DNA of 64,000 nt from Lewinella sp. IMCC34191. Its GTDB lineage: Bacteria > Bacteroidota > Bacteroidia > Chitinophagales > Saprospiraceae. The DNA lies in contig NZ_QNQZ01000004.1 of NCBI RefSeq assembly GCF_003390935.1, positions 371,132 to 435,131 of the forward strand. The letters run 5' to 3'. A model generated the notes under the pieces. It saw only the letters and a list, made by a program, of their open reading frames with translations, was not told the DNA's origin and ran no database searches. This document shows positions 8,829 to 18,460 of the stretch, one piece after another. A program made the position numbers and the translations under genes. Numbering within the stretch: the first letter of the stretch is position 1; each line of letters begins with the position of its first letter.

Positions 8829-11021
8829 TTAGCCTTTCAGTTCACGCGGCGCGGCAAAGGGTTGCTCGGATACCCGCTCCCCCGTGATCCGATAGATCGC
8901 GTTAGCCAGGGCACCGATCACCGGAGGCAGGGAGGGTTCCCCCAATCCGGTGGGCGCGATACCGTTCTCGACGAAATGGGTGTGAATTGCCTTTGGCGCT
9001 TCGTTGTGCCGGATGAGGCGGTAACTATCGAAATTCTGCTGCTGAGGTCGGCCGTTCTCAAAGGTAACGGCGCCGTAGAGGGCGTGGCCGATACCGTCGA
9101 TGATTCCTCCTTCTATCTGATTATTGGCTCCTTCGGGATTGACGACAATACCACAGTCCACTACGCAATGAACCTCATTGACCCGCGGCTGGCCATTGAC
9201 GAGTTCCGCCTCCAACACCTGAGCTACGTAGGAATTGTGGCAGTAATAGGCGGCCACCCCGCGCTGGTCGCCATCCGACCAGCCGGCTTTATCGCGTACT
9301 TCCGATAGCACGTTGGCGTACCGTTCGGCATCGTAATCGTTGTCCTCCCCTACCGGATCATTGATTGCCCGGTCGAAGAGTTCGAGCCGGAAAGCGATCG
9401 GGTCTTTGCCGGCGGCCTCGGCAACTTCGTCCAGGAAAGCCTGCTCGGCCCCGGCGATGAAGTTAGACTGGGGAGCCCGCCAGGCGCCGGTGGAAATATT
9501 AGATTCGTTGGACAGGTTTTCGGCCAGGTAATTATCTACCGTGCCGGCCGGATACCGGTTGGGGAATATCGGACTCCCGCCTGCCCCCGTACCACGCACG
9601 TGGAAAGCCGTAAGGTTGCCGTCACTATCGAGAGCAGCCCGGTAGCGGACAAGGTATTCGGGGCGGTAGGTGCCCTGGGTCATATCGTCTTCGCGCGTGT
9701 AGACCAATTTTATGGGTACACCGGCGGCCTTGCTGATGAGCGTGGCCTCCACGCCGAAATTCCCGTACAACCGCCGGCCGAAGCCACCGCCCATACGCGT
9801 CATATCGATGCTGATCTTGTCTTCCGGCATGTCCAGCAGGGCACTGACCGACTTACGCAGAAATTCCGGCGTCTGAATGGGCCCGATCAGCTCTGCTCCC
9901 TCGTCGGTGACGTGGGCGAAGAAGTTCATGGGTTCCATGGTATTATGGGGCAGGAAAGGAGCATAAAAGGTGCGCTCTACGATCCGATCGGCTGCAGCGA
10001 ACGCTCCTTCCGGATCACCGTCACGGCGGGCAACCTCCGCTTTACCTTCGTCGAGTTGGCGTTCCAACGCAAGCCGTCGGTCGGCGGTAGATTCGGCGGG
10101 GCTGCTCTCTTCCCATTCTACCTTGAGTGCCTTGCGCGCCTGCATTACGGTCCAGGGGTTGTCCCCTACTACCGCGACCAGCTTGGGAAAGGCATTGACG
10201 TCAGACCACTGTAACTGCACCCCTTCGGGAGCGGCATCGATGACGACGACGCTGTGGACACCGGGCAGAGCTTTCGCCTCCGCATCGTCTACTGATTTCA
10301 GGGACTGCCCGAAGACCGGCGGATGGAGAATGGACGCATATTTCATGCCCTCGCGCTGAATATCGAGTCCGTAAAGTGGTTGTCCGGTGACGATCTTCTT
10401 CGCGTCGACGTTCTTTTTCGCGTTCCCGATGATGCGGAAATCCTTTGGGTCCTTTAGGGTAACCTCGTCCGGCAGCGGCAGGGTGGCGGCTACGGAAGCT
10501 AGTTCACCATATCCGAGACTGCGGTCGGAGCCATCATGATAGACAACTCCATTTTCCGTCCGGAGATCGGCCATCTCCACCTCCCATTGCTGGGCGGCGG
10601 CGGCTAGAAGAAGATGCCGGGCGGTTGCACCGGTCTTCCGTAGCGGTTCCCAGCCGTGGCGGATGGATTGGCTGCCGCCGGCGATCTGCCGTTCGAAGTT
10701 CTCCGTGTCTAGCGGGGCTTGTTCGACAACCACGTTGTTCCAGTCTACGTCCAGCTCCTCCGCTACGATCATAGGCATGGCGGTTTTGACGTTCTGGCCT
10801 ATCTCAGGGTTGGGGGACATGATGGTCACGACGCCATTGTCTCCTATTTTAAGAAAGGCGTTTACGGAGACCCATTCCTCGGGCATCACCAGTTCGGGAT
10901 TGGCCTTTGCGGTCTGTTCGTTGCGGCAGGATGTCAGGTAGCTGAAACCGAGCATCAGACCGCCGCCGGTAGTCGCGGTCAGCTTGAGGAAGGAGCGGCG
11001 ATTTGTTTGGTTCGTAGCCAT
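8829..11021 (-). CDS. molybdopterin-binding subunit of an isoquinoline 1-oxidoreductase-type hydroxylase
   Basis: Large subunit (730 residues) of a two-subunit molybdenum hydroxylase of the xanthine dehydrogenase family, closest in layout to IorB. The N terminus NRRSFLKLTATTGGGLMLGF is a twin-arginine signal, so it is exported folded with its cofactor. Molybdopterin-binding blocks include GGGFGRRLYGNFGVEA and STGAWRAPQSNFIAGAEQ. It follows the iron-sulfur subunit with a 1-base gap. No FAD subunit is present, as is usual for this subfamily, and electrons probably pass to a c-type cytochrome or the quinone pool. The substrate (an aldehyde or N-heterocycle) is not predictable. Confidence 0.9.
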   Translation of the reverse strand: MATNQTNRRSFLKLTATTGGGLMLGFSYLTSCRNEQTAKANPELVMPEEWVSVNAFLKIGDNGVVTIMSPNPEIGQNVKTAMPMIVAEELDVDWNNVVVEQAPLDTENFERQIAGGSQSIRHGWEPLRKTGATARHLLLAAAAQQWEVEMADLRTENGVVYHDGSDRSLGYGELASVAATLPLPDEVTLKDPKDFRIIGNAKKNVDAKKIVTGQPLYGLDIQREGMKYASILHPPVFGQSLKSVDDAEAKALPGVHSVVVIDAAPEGVQLQWSDVNAFPKLVAVVGDNPWTVMQARKALKVEWEESSPAESTADRRLALERQLDEGKAEVARRDGDPEGAFAAADRIVERTFYAPFLPHNTMEPMNFFAHVTDEGAELIGPIQTPEFLRKSVSALLDMPEDKISIDMTRMGGGFGRRLYGNFGVEATLISKAAGVPIKLVYTREDDMTQGTYRPEYLVRYRAALDSDGNLTAFHVRGTGAGGSPIFPNRYPAGTVDNYLAENLSNESNISTGAWRAPQSNFIAGAEQAFLDEVAEAAGKDPIAFRLELFDRAINDPVGEDNDYDAERYANVLSEVRDKAGWSDGDQRGVAAYYCHNSYVAQVLEAELVNGQPRVNEVHCVVDCGIVVNPEGANNQIEGGIIDGIGHALYGAVTFENGRPQQQNFDSYRLIRHNEAPKAIHTHFVENGIAPTGLGEPSLPPVIGALANAIYRITGERVSEQPFAAPRELKG

Positions 11022-11022
11022 C

Positions 11023-11484
11023 TTAGCTTAGTTTTTGGGCGGCCGTTTTCACGGCGGCGTGAATGCGGGTGTAGGTACCGCAGCGACAAATGTTTCCGTT
11101 CATCGAGGCGCTGATTTCAGCATCGTCCGGGTCGGGGCTATTACTGAGCAGCGACGCGGCGGTCATAATCTGTCCCGCCTGGCAGTAGCCACACTGGGGC
11201 ACGTCATGTTCAAGCCAGGCGAGTTGCACCGGGTGGTCGCCATTCTCGCTCAAGCCTTCTATTGTAGTGACGGCACTGTTCTTTACCTCTCCTACGGGCA
11301 GACTACAGGAGCGCATCGCGATTCCATCTATATGGACGGTGCAAGCGCCACAAGCGCCGATGCCGCAACCATATTTGGTACCTACCAATTTCAACTCGTC
11401 ACGGATTACCCAAAGCAGGGGCATCTCGGGGTCCACATCAACGGATCGCTGATTTCCGTTGATGGTCAATTGTATCGTGGCCAT
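11023..11484 (-). CDS. (2Fe-2S) subunit of the molybdenum hydroxylase (IorA type)
   Basis: A 153-residue electron-transfer subunit. The plant-ferredoxin-like cluster ligands are seen in YGCGIGACGACTV and the downstream Cys of RSCSLPV. The second, helical cluster domain has CGYCQAGQ and CRCGTY. It passes electrons from the molybdenum centre of the next gene's product and probably travels through the Tat system with it. It is the first gene of the pair, so the promoter should lie just right of 11484, where I found no clear consensus. Confidence 0.93.
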   Translation of the reverse strand: MATIQLTINGNQRSVDVDPEMPLLWVIRDELKLVGTKYGCGIGACGACTVHIDGIAMRSCSLPVGEVKNSAVTTIEGLSENGDHPVQLAWLEHDVPQCGYCQAGQIMTAASLLSNSPDPDDAEISASMNGNICRCGTYTRIHAAVKTAAQKLS

Positions 11485-12005
11485 GTTTGATTTGATTACT
11501 TCGTTTCAATATACGACGCGGACCGTAGGTGTACGCACCCGGGTCTACCAAGGCCATCTCGGGTCGATGGGATGACGTGCGTCCCGCAACCGCTGACCGG
11601 AGCAAGCGATCACAATAGGCCCTGGTTGTCTCGCGTTTAACACGCACGTCTGCCAATGGTTAGCGTTCGTATTTTGGAATATGACGCGCACCGCCGGCCG
11701 ATCAAAACCTCCTTTTGGAGTTTTTGCCGCATCAGCTACTTACATGATGACTGTTCCCTAGTCTACGGGAATAATTGTACTGAACGCCTGGCAGTTGATC
11801 GTTGGCTACAACGTCTAAAGGGTAAACGACCCCTCAGCGGCAGGCAGGCAAAAAAAATCGCCCGCACCAGAAGGGGCGGGCGACAAAAGGTCTAAAACCG
11901 AGATTTGTTCAAAGTGTCAATGTAGCCTATAATATCTATTGCAAAGATGGGAACATTTATTGGATTCCCATTTCACATCGGTTAAAAACACGACAAAAAT
12001 TTAGT
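11485..12005. other. 521-base intergenic region, no gene recognised
   Basis: It lies between the start of the iron-sulfur subunit gene (leftward) and the stop of the Crp-type regulator gene (also leftward). Two short open frames here (about 70-80 codons) have no recognisable protein character. The only clear element is the leftward terminator at 11850-11883. The rest should hold the promoter of the molybdenum hydroxylase pair, but no TTG/TAnnTTTG pair is obvious. Confidence 0.6.
11850..11883 (-). terminator. Rho-independent terminator after the Crp-type regulator
   Basis: Read leftward, TCGCCCGC and GCGGGCGA (11876-11883 and 11858-11865) pair around a 10-base loop and are followed by eight T (8 A on the + strand at 11850-11857). 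It lies about 120 bases past the stop of the 12006 gene. Confidence 0.85.
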
Positions 12006-12584
12006 CTACCTTAACATTTGTTTTATTCGACTTAGCGATTGTGGGCGGACGCCAATGTAATTGGCCAGGATTCCTGCGGGTATCCGTTCCATCATCTCGG
12101 GGTACCGTTTTCTGAAATATAGGTACCGGTCCGTAGCCTTGAGTGGCAACATCACCGCACGCTCCTGCATCAATTTTACCATCTGATGCAGGACAATATC
12201 CTGCAGAACGGCACGGGTATGTACCTGCTCTTTCGCTTCGGAAATGGTACTTTTATTCACAATCAGTAATTCACAGTCGGTGATGCATTCCGCCGTGTAT
12301 TGTGCCTCCCGATCATACAGGGTGGCCATGATGCAACCGATAAAATCGCCGGGACCGGCGAGCAAACGAGTCGTGATATCCCCCTCTGCATCCGTGACGT
12401 ATAGCCGCATGTATCCGGAAAGGATAAAGGCCGCATCCGGGTACTTATCCCCCTCGACGAACATTTCTTCTTTGGCCTGATAGGATTTGCCGGACAAGCC
12501 CGCGGTGAATATGTCGGCGGACTCAGGCGGAACCCCAAACTTGAGCAACTCCTCCTTTAAAGGTTGATGGTTGTCCGTTTCCAT
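12006..12584 (-). CDS. Crp/Fnr-family transcription regulator
   Basis: Cytoplasmic regulator of 192 residues. An N-terminal cyclic-nucleotide-type beta barrel is seen (FILSGYMRLYVTDAEGD, LLAGPGDFIGCIMATL), then a dimerisation helix and a short C-terminal helix-turn-helix region ending GVRPQSLSRIKQMLR. This is the short form common in Bacteroidota, where the recognition helix closes the protein. I chose the ATG at 12584 because AGGAG sits nine bases before it; an ATG at 12602 would add six residues. No Fnr-type cysteines are seen, so the ligand is unknown. Confidence 0.88.
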   Translation of the reverse strand: METDNHQPLKEELLKFGVPPESADIFTAGLSGKSYQAKEEMFVEGDKYPDAAFILSGYMRLYVTDAEGDITTRLLAGPGDFIGCIMATLYDREAQYTAECITDCELLIVNKSTISEAKEQVHTRAVLQDIVLHQMVKLMQERAVMLPLKATDRYLYFRKRYPEMMERIPAGILANYIGVRPQSLSRIKQMLR

Positions 12585-12636
12585 TTTAGTGTCTCCTCGC
12601 ATCGACCGCCTGGGGCGGGCGGTTAAACTGAATGGT

Positions 12637-14061
12637 TCACAAATTAATCCGTCTTAATTTAACTACGTTCTCAACGTGACTGGTATGTGGAAACATATCG
12701 ACTGGCCGAGCCCGCTCTACCACGTATTTTTCCGATAAGAGCGCCAGATCGCGAGCCTGCGTAGCCGGATTACAGCTAACGTACACAATGCGGGGAACGG
12801 CAAGCTGCAATAGCATTTCCACCACTTTCGGATGCATTCCCGCGCGGGGTGGATCCGTGATCAGAACGTCCGGCGCACCATGCTTCCGGGCGAATTCATC
12901 CGTCAGTATATCCCGTACCTGCCCGGCGTAAAAAGTCGTATTACTGACATTGTTTTGACGAGCGTTCTCCCGCGCGTCATCGATTGCAGCGGCAATCTCC
13001 TCAATTCCGGTGACGGATTTACACTGTTCGGCAACGTAGAGCGCGATGGATCCAATGCCCGTATAGAGGTCATAAACGTTTTCCTCCCCCGTCAGTCCGG
13101 CGTAGTCTCGTGCGATCGCGTAGAGCTTTTCCGCCTGTTTGGTATTGGTCTGAAAGAATGATTTTGGGCCGATCCTGAAGTGCACGTGGCCCAGGTTTTC
13201 GGTCACGTGATCCTTACCCGCGTAGTGCACCATGTCGAGGTCCATCAGATACTCATTGACCTTCGGGTTGATGCAATAATAGAGGCTGCTGATCTGGCTG
13301 CCATAGCGTTCCAATGCCGCATCCAGGAAGGTGGTAATGCGCTCCCGGTCGTCCTCGAAAAATGCGACGACGAGCATGCATTCGTCCGTGGTCGTGGTCC
13401 GGACCATCAGTTGCCGAAGCAGCCCGTGACGCTCACGCATGTCAAAAAAAGGCACATTTAACTCCTTGGCCAATTCACGCAATCCGTTGCGTAATTCATT
13501 GCTCGGACCGTGCTGTAAGTGGCACTTCTCGATCTGAATCAGCTTGTCGTAGGCACCCGCTTTATGAAAGCCAATAACGGGCACCTCGTTGTCAATATCC
13601 GTCCCGATCTCTTCCGTGGTGAGCCAGCGGCGGTTGGCACAGCCAAATTCAAGTTTGTTGCGGTACCATTCGATATTTTCACTGCCCAAAATGGGATCCC
13701 ACTGTTCTACCTCTACCTTTCCGATGCGCCGAAAGGCATCGTGGACGATCCGCTCCTTCTCCCGCAGCTGGCCGGAGTAAGCGAAGTGCTGCCATTTGCA
13801 CCCTCCGCACACGCCAAAGTGCTGACAAAAAGGTTCCACCCGTTCGGCTGACCGCTCGATGAAACGCAACGGAGCGGTGAACAGTACCTTTTTCTTCTTG
13901 CGGAAGGGACGAACGTCGACTACGTCGCCCGGGGCAACATCTTCCACGAAGACCGTCATACCCTCCGGGGTCTTCCCAACGCAGAATCCCTTATCGGCGA
14001 GGCCGGTTATGGTAACGTTGTCGATGCGTTCGGGAAAGCGATTTTTTCTGCGGCGGGCCAT
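12637..14061 (-). CDS. rlmD: 23S rRNA (uracil-C5)-methyltransferase RlmD (TrmA family)
   Basis: SAM-dependent methyltransferase of 474 residues that acts on uracil in 23S rRNA. It shows an N-terminal TRAM-like domain (VTITGLADKGFCVG), iron-sulfur ligands in CQHFGVCGGCKWQH, the SAM site VYDLYTGIGSIALYVA, the TDPPRAGMHP block and the nucleophile loop VYVSCNPATQARDL. The ATG at 14061 starts the usual basic N terminus (MARRRKNRF); the longer frame overlaps the isomerase gene and is not used. RlmCD-type specificity cannot be excluded. Confidence 0.93.
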   Translation of the reverse strand: MARRRKNRFPERIDNVTITGLADKGFCVGKTPEGMTVFVEDVAPGDVVDVRPFRKKKKVLFTAPLRFIERSAERVEPFCQHFGVCGGCKWQHFAYSGQLREKERIVHDAFRRIGKVEVEQWDPILGSENIEWYRNKLEFGCANRRWLTTEEIGTDIDNEVPVIGFHKAGAYDKLIQIEKCHLQHGPSNELRNGLRELAKELNVPFFDMRERHGLLRQLMVRTTTTDECMLVVAFFEDDRERITTFLDAALERYGSQISSLYYCINPKVNEYLMDLDMVHYAGKDHVTENLGHVHFRIGPKSFFQTNTKQAEKLYAIARDYAGLTGEENVYDLYTGIGSIALYVAEQCKSVTGIEEIAAAIDDARENARQNNVSNTTFYAGQVRDILTDEFARKHGAPDVLITDPPRAGMHPKVVEMLLQLAVPRIVYVSCNPATQARDLALLSEKYVVERARPVDMFPHTSHVENVVKLRRINL

Positions 14062-14131
14062 GTCTGCGTTTTCTAGCGCTCCGGTATCTCCGAAGCCGGC
14101 GCAAGGTAAGCCGGGCCGATAGAAGGGCGTA

Positions 14132-15046
14132 CTAAACGATAAATTGCCGCAGGTAGTCGTGGCTCTGCCGGAGCGAGCGCAGGCGTAACTCCTTGCTCCC
14201 TTCGTAGGCCCGGTCTTCCACCTCCACGCATACCGGGCCGTCGTAGCCCGCATCCGTCAAATGACCGAAGAATTGCCCCCAGTCTACGTCACCCAGGCCG
14301 GGCAACTTGGGTGTATGCCACAAGGCGGGATCCGCGAATACGCCGTGGAGGTCGAGGCGCTCCCGGTCGATACGGAGGTCCTTGGCGTGCACGTGTACCA
14401 TCCGATCCGGGTAATCGCGGAAGGGCCGGGTGTAGTCCATTTGCATGAGCACCAGATGACTGGGATCGTAATTGAGCCCCCAGCTGGAACTGGGGATATC
14501 TGTCCACATTCGTTCCCATACGGCCGGGCTGACGGCCAGGTTGTTGCCGCCGGGCCATTCGTCGCCGGTGAAGCGCATGGGACAATTCTCAATACCGATG
14601 CGGACGCCCCGTTCTTCCGCGTGCCGGACCAGCGGTCGCCACGTATCCAGAAAATCTTCCCACTGATCGTCGATAGTGCGGTCCTTGTCCCGACCGACGA
14701 AGGTGGTGACGGTATTAATGTCCAGTTCGGCACTGGCGTCGATCAACGCATGCAGGTGCTCCGACGCGGCCCGGCGGGATGCAGCGCTACCACCGAGGGG
14801 ATTGGGGTAGTAACCGAGAGAAGATATAAAGACGCCGAAGCGTTCCTGCAGCTCCCGGATTTCATCCATGCCCCGCTCGTCGAGCGTAGAAGTATCGACG
14901 TGGGTAACGCCGGCATACCTGCGCTCGGCCTTACCCGGTGGCCAGCACATGGCCTCCACGCAATCGTAGCCAATATCGGCGGCGATTTCCAGTACTTCAG
15001 CGAGCGAAAGTTCGGGCAGAATTGCGGTGACGAAGCCCAGTTGCAT
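14132..15046 (-). CDS. sugar phosphate isomerase/epimerase-type TIM-barrel protein
   Basis: A 304-residue protein of the xylose-isomerase-like/AP-endonuclease-2 TIM-barrel family. Metal-site segments are visible: GIENCPM (Glu), LNYDPSHLVL (Asp, His), VHVHAKDL (His) and CVEVEDRAY (Glu). Members isomerise or epimerise sugars, inositols or hydroxy acids. It starts 5 bases after the PIG-L deacetylase stop, so the two are co-transcribed and probably act on related carbohydrate substrates. The exact reaction is unknown. Confidence 0.87.
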   Translation of the reverse strand: MQLGFVTAILPELSLAEVLEIAADIGYDCVEAMCWPPGKAERRYAGVTHVDTSTLDERGMDEIRELQERFGVFISSLGYYPNPLGGSAASRRAASEHLHALIDASAELDINTVTTFVGRDKDRTIDDQWEDFLDTWRPLVRHAEERGVRIGIENCPMRFTGDEWPGGNNLAVSPAVWERMWTDIPSSSWGLNYDPSHLVLMQMDYTRPFRDYPDRMVHVHAKDLRIDRERLDLHGVFADPALWHTPKLPGLGDVDWGQFFGHLTDAGYDGPVCVEVEDRAYEGSKELRLRSLRQSHDYLRQFIV

Positions 15047-15051
15047 GATGG

Positions 15052-17559
15052 TTACTTTGTTTGACCCAGCGCAACCAAGTTAGCAAACAGACGGTAAGCA
15101 CCGGGAACGCCGGCCGGCAACTCGCGGAAAAAGCTGTAGCCCGTGTAGACGAAGTGGCCCGAACCGTATTCCGCTACGAGCAATCCTCCGTTGTGGGGAT
15201 CTTCCTCGGGATCGTGGCTGCTCAGCAGGGCTGTGTACTCCTCCGCCCACTCGTTCGGAAAGTAGAGGCCACGCTCCTGCACCCAACCCTCAAAATCGGC
15301 ATCGGTGATCTTATTCGGATAGTTGAGGGCGGGATGGTCGGGGGCCAGGATCTCCACCGGTGCGTCCTCTACGGTTACGCGGTCGCGACTCAATTGCAGC
15401 GGATAAGGGCCAAGCTCCTTCTCGTCGATCATCAACCGACGATCGGTATTGTACTGCACGATGAGGGTCCCCCCCTGCTTGACGTAGTCGAGTAAGCGGG
15501 GCTGGTATACGGACATCCGATCGAGCGTGTTGTAAGCCCGCACGCCTACCACGATCGCGTCGTAGTCACGCAGATCACCGATGGAAGCCTCGGTATCGTC
15601 TAGGATGGATACGTCCAGGCCGATGGAGGTCAGCGCTTCGGGGATGGCGTCGCCCGCCCCGGGTAAGTAGCCTATGGTGCGACCGGCGGTTTCCAGTTTG
15701 ACACGGGCTACCGCCGCGCCTCCGTTTAGCGTAGCCAGCTGGGTCGGGATATGCGGGTGGGCAATGCGTACGAGACGGCGACCGTAGGTCGTTTCCCCGA
15801 TCTTCAAGCGGGGTTCGATCCGCCCCTGTGACTGGCCCGCGGAAGGCGTCAGTTCGAAAAAGTAGAAGCGCTCCTGCCCCGCCCGGTCTACGGATATCTG
15901 CTGACTGAGCGAGTCGACCGACCAGCCATCGGGGATTTCCAGGCTCAATTCGCCGGTCAGATCATCCTGGGCAGCGGTGACCTTCACCGTCACGGTTCGC
16001 GGCTCATCCGAGGAAAAGAGGTAGCTCGACTCGCCTAACTCCAAGAATACGGGGGGCAATACCTCGAAGGGCTGGAACTGCTCGCCGTCGACCGGATCCG
16101 TATAGCGGAACCGCACGGGCCGCTCCAGCTCTATTTGCCGGCCGTCGACCTCCAACGAGAATCGGGCCCGCAGGGGGTCCGCACTTTCGGGCAGTCCGCG
16201 CAGGGCTTGATCCTCTACCGTGTACATCCCTAATTGCCAGTCCTCGGCTAGCCAGTAAGGCCCGCTGTCCGTAGCCTCGGAGGTGAGCACTTTGGAAAGG
16301 GTATCGAGGAAAGGTTCTCCCATCACAAGATCCTGAGCAGTATTCAGGGAGTGATTCAGCAGATCCCCGGCTCCTTCGACGGCTACGCTGCTTACGGTTA
16401 CCGGTACCTGGCTGCGGTTCGTCAGCTCGAAGGTTATGGGCAAGGTGTCCCCGGGTGTGGCGAAGGGACGGTCGACCGTGGCCGTAGCGTAAAGGCCGAC
16501 CGCGCCCGCGATCACTTCTTCCAGTTCGTTCAATTTCTTCTTTTTCCAGTAAGAGTCCGGCAGCAATTGCATGGTTTCGTGGAGGGCAACCAGCGCCGGT
16601 ACGGATGCGGCCGGATCGTCGAAGTTGAAGTTGGCCTCGATGTCCGTGAGTTGCTTTTCTACCTGCGCTCCGCCGCCCAAAGCCCCCCAGCTCAAATCGA
16701 TACCGGCGAAGGGGTCACCGTCTACGTCGTTATCATCTCCCTTGAGTAGTTCGAGTTGTTCGACCGCGCGGTCGCGGCTGCCGGAGCTGCCGAAGCCCTG
16801 GCTTTTGTGTTGGCTACGGCTGCGGGCGGCGATTTCCGCGATACTCTCGCCCAGTTTGGGGAGGTATTCGTTGACGTCCACCTCGATAAGCTTCGTGCTG
16901 TCGGCGTGATCGGGCAGGGAGCGGCCGCCCCAGCTGTAGGCATTCCAATATACGCGCTTGGGCTGCCAGGTCTCCACGTACTCGAGCTGCTCGGGGAAGG
17001 CCGTCGGATCGCCGGCCAGGTCGAAGGCTTCCAGGCCGATGATCGCCGAGGCGGTGTGGTGACCGTGGGTGGAGCCGGGATCGCGGGGGTCGAAGCGCAG
17101 GATCATCACGTCGGGCCGCCATTTACGGATCACCCAGACGGCATCGGACAGCACCTGCTCGCGGTCCCAGATGTTGAAAGTCTCGTCGGGGTGCTTGGAA
17201 TAGCCGAAGTCATTGGCCCGGCTAAAGAATTGCCGCCCGCCGTCGATGCGCCGTGCGGCGAGTAGTTCCTGGGTGCGGGTGAGCCCGAGCAGCTCGCTGA
17301 TATCCGGTGCGATGAGGTTCTGCCCGCCATCACCGCGCGTGAGGCTGAGGTAAGCCGTTTCCACCTTTTTGACGTTGGCGAGGTAGGCGATCATCCGCGT
17401 GTTCTCGTCGTCGGGGTGGGCGGCCATGTAAAGCGCCGAGCCCAAGACGCCCAGTTTTTGAATGGCGGCGTGGAGTTCCCCGGAGGTGGGCCGGTCCGGC
17501 GCCTGGGCCGTTAGTTGAACAAAGGAAAGCAGGGCGGCTAATAAGAAAGGTAATTTCAC
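15052..17559 (-). CDS. secreted PIG-L (LmbE-like) N-deacetylase
   Basis: An 835-residue secreted protein with signal peptide (LPFLLAALLSFVQLTAQA). The N-terminal PIG-L domain has the zinc motif HPDDEN and LTRGDGGQN, with the later GSTHGHHTAS His motif, typical of enzymes that remove acetyl groups from N-acetylglucosamine conjugates. The middle holds beta-sandwich segments. The C-terminal part (LTSIGLDVSILDD, DAIVVGVRAYNT, GHFVYTGYSFFRELPAG) looks like a glutamine-amidotransferase-like fold. The start is a GTG. The codons for GGGAQVEK contain an exact copy of the 16-base dispersed repeat. Confidence 0.9.
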   Translation of the reverse strand: MKLPFLLAALLSFVQLTAQAPDRPTSGELHAAIQKLGVLGSALYMAAHPDDENTRMIAYLANVKKVETAYLSLTRGDGGQNLIAPDISELLGLTRTQELLAARRIDGGRQFFSRANDFGYSKHPDETFNIWDREQVLSDAVWVIRKWRPDVMILRFDPRDPGSTHGHHTASAIIGLEAFDLAGDPTAFPEQLEYVETWQPKRVYWNAYSWGGRSLPDHADSTKLIEVDVNEYLPKLGESIAEIAARSRSQHKSQGFGSSGSRDRAVEQLELLKGDDNDVDGDPFAGIDLSWGALGGGAQVEKQLTDIEANFNFDDPAASVPALVALHETMQLLPDSYWKKKKLNELEEVIAGAVGLYATATVDRPFATPGDTLPITFELTNRSQVPVTVSSVAVEGAGDLLNHSLNTAQDLVMGEPFLDTLSKVLTSEATDSGPYWLAEDWQLGMYTVEDQALRGLPESADPLRARFSLEVDGRQIELERPVRFRYTDPVDGEQFQPFEVLPPVFLELGESSYLFSSDEPRTVTVKVTAAQDDLTGELSLEIPDGWSVDSLSQQISVDRAGQERFYFFELTPSAGQSQGRIEPRLKIGETTYGRRLVRIAHPHIPTQLATLNGGAAVARVKLETAGRTIGYLPGAGDAIPEALTSIGLDVSILDDTEASIGDLRDYDAIVVGVRAYNTLDRMSVYQPRLLDYVKQGGTLIVQYNTDRRLMIDEKELGPYPLQLSRDRVTVEDAPVEILAPDHPALNYPNKITDADFEGWVQERGLYFPNEWAEEYTALLSSHDPEEDPHNGGLLVAEYGSGHFVYTGYSFFRELPAGVPGAYRLFANLVALGQTK
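16661..16676 (+). repeat. 16-base dispersed repeat, exact copy
   Basis: ACCTGCGCTCCGCCGC, inside the PIG-L deacetylase gene. It is one of eight exact copies in the window. In the sense of the gene it reads GCGGCGGAGCGCAGGT and encodes part of GGGAQVE. Confidence 0.8.
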
Positions 17560-17620
17560 GCGTCAGTTTTTGTAGAGCAGGATAGAAAGCTGCCGGGGAG
17601 AGCGACGAAAATACCAACAA

Positions 17621-18460
17621 ATGATTCGCCAATTAGGATTTGCCCTTCGCGACCTGTTCGGCCTGGCCTACTACTGGTACCGCACCGGGAAGGTTAGGCG
17701 TCGTATGCCGGCCCGGGTGAGTCGGCACGCCTACGGTAAGGGGCGCCGGCAATATTTCCTGCTGGCGGAACCGCTTGCTTCCTCGGTGTCGGATGATCTA
17801 CCCTGGGCGATCTATTTACACGGGGGAGCCTGGACATTCGGCACCCCCGAGGCTTTCTTACCGGCCGCCCGCCCCTGGCTGGAGGCTGGTTACCGGGTAC
17901 TGCTGCCGAGTTACCGCCGCCCGCCCCTGGCTAACCTGGACGATATCGTCGCCGACTGCCGTTCCGCCCTGGCCGCGGCGGCCCGGCTGGCCGATGATTC
18001 GGGACGGCCGTTAGGTGAGATGCAGCTGGCCGGAATCAGTGCCGGCGGCCATCTCGCGGCGGTGCTGGCGCTGCATCCGGAGTGGTGGGCCGAAGCGGGC
18101 TGGCCGCGCTGCCCCCGAAGAACCCTGTTGTTTGCCGCCCCGCTGGACCTGGACCTCCTCCGCCCGCGTATCCTGTTCAGCCGGTACGAAGCGATCAGCC
18201 CCTGTAACGGCCCCGGCCCCGCGAAGGACAGCGAATGGCTCTTACTACACGGCGATCGCGATGGCTTCGTAAACCGGGACCACTCCCTACGCTTCGCCGA
18301 ACGGCTGCGGGCGGCGGGCGTGAGCGCTCAACTGATCACGATTCCCGGCGGCGGCCACCTGGACGCCGGCCGCTGGACCTACGAGGACGGCAACCGGTAC
18401 CGGAAAGACATCGACGACTTTATCCGTCGAGGCGTTCCAGGCCCTGCCGGGCCAGCGTGA
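17621..18460 (+). CDS. alpha/beta-hydrolase (esterase/lipase family)
   Basis: A 279-residue hydrolase of the carboxylesterase/HSL-like group. The oxyanion-hole motif HGGAWTFG, the nucleophile elbow GISAGGHLA (Ser), the Asp region HGDRDGFVN and the catalytic-His region GGGHLDAG are all present. No signal peptide is evident. The substrate is unknown; a small ester is likely. It is divergent from the PIG-L gene and overlaps the 3' end of the TPR lipoprotein gene by 41 bases. Confidence 0.88.
   Translation: MIRQLGFALRDLFGLAYYWYRTGKVRRRMPARVSRHAYGKGRRQYFLLAEPLASSVSDDLPWAIYLHGGAWTFGTPEAFLPAARPWLEAGYRVLLPSYRRPPLANLDDIVADCRSALAAAARLADDSGRPLGEMQLAGISAGGHLAAVLALHPEWWAEAGWPRCPRRTLLFAAPLDLDLLRPRILFSRYEAISPCNGPGPAKDSEWLLLHGDRDGFVNRDHSLRFAERLRAAGVSAQLITIPGGGHLDAGRWTYEDGNRYRKDIDDFIRRGVPGPAGPA

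Noticed and set aside
11656..11895. 79-codon frame in the 11.5-12 kb gap
   Set aside because: It is basic and without structure, runs through the leftward terminator, and shows no protein-like pattern.
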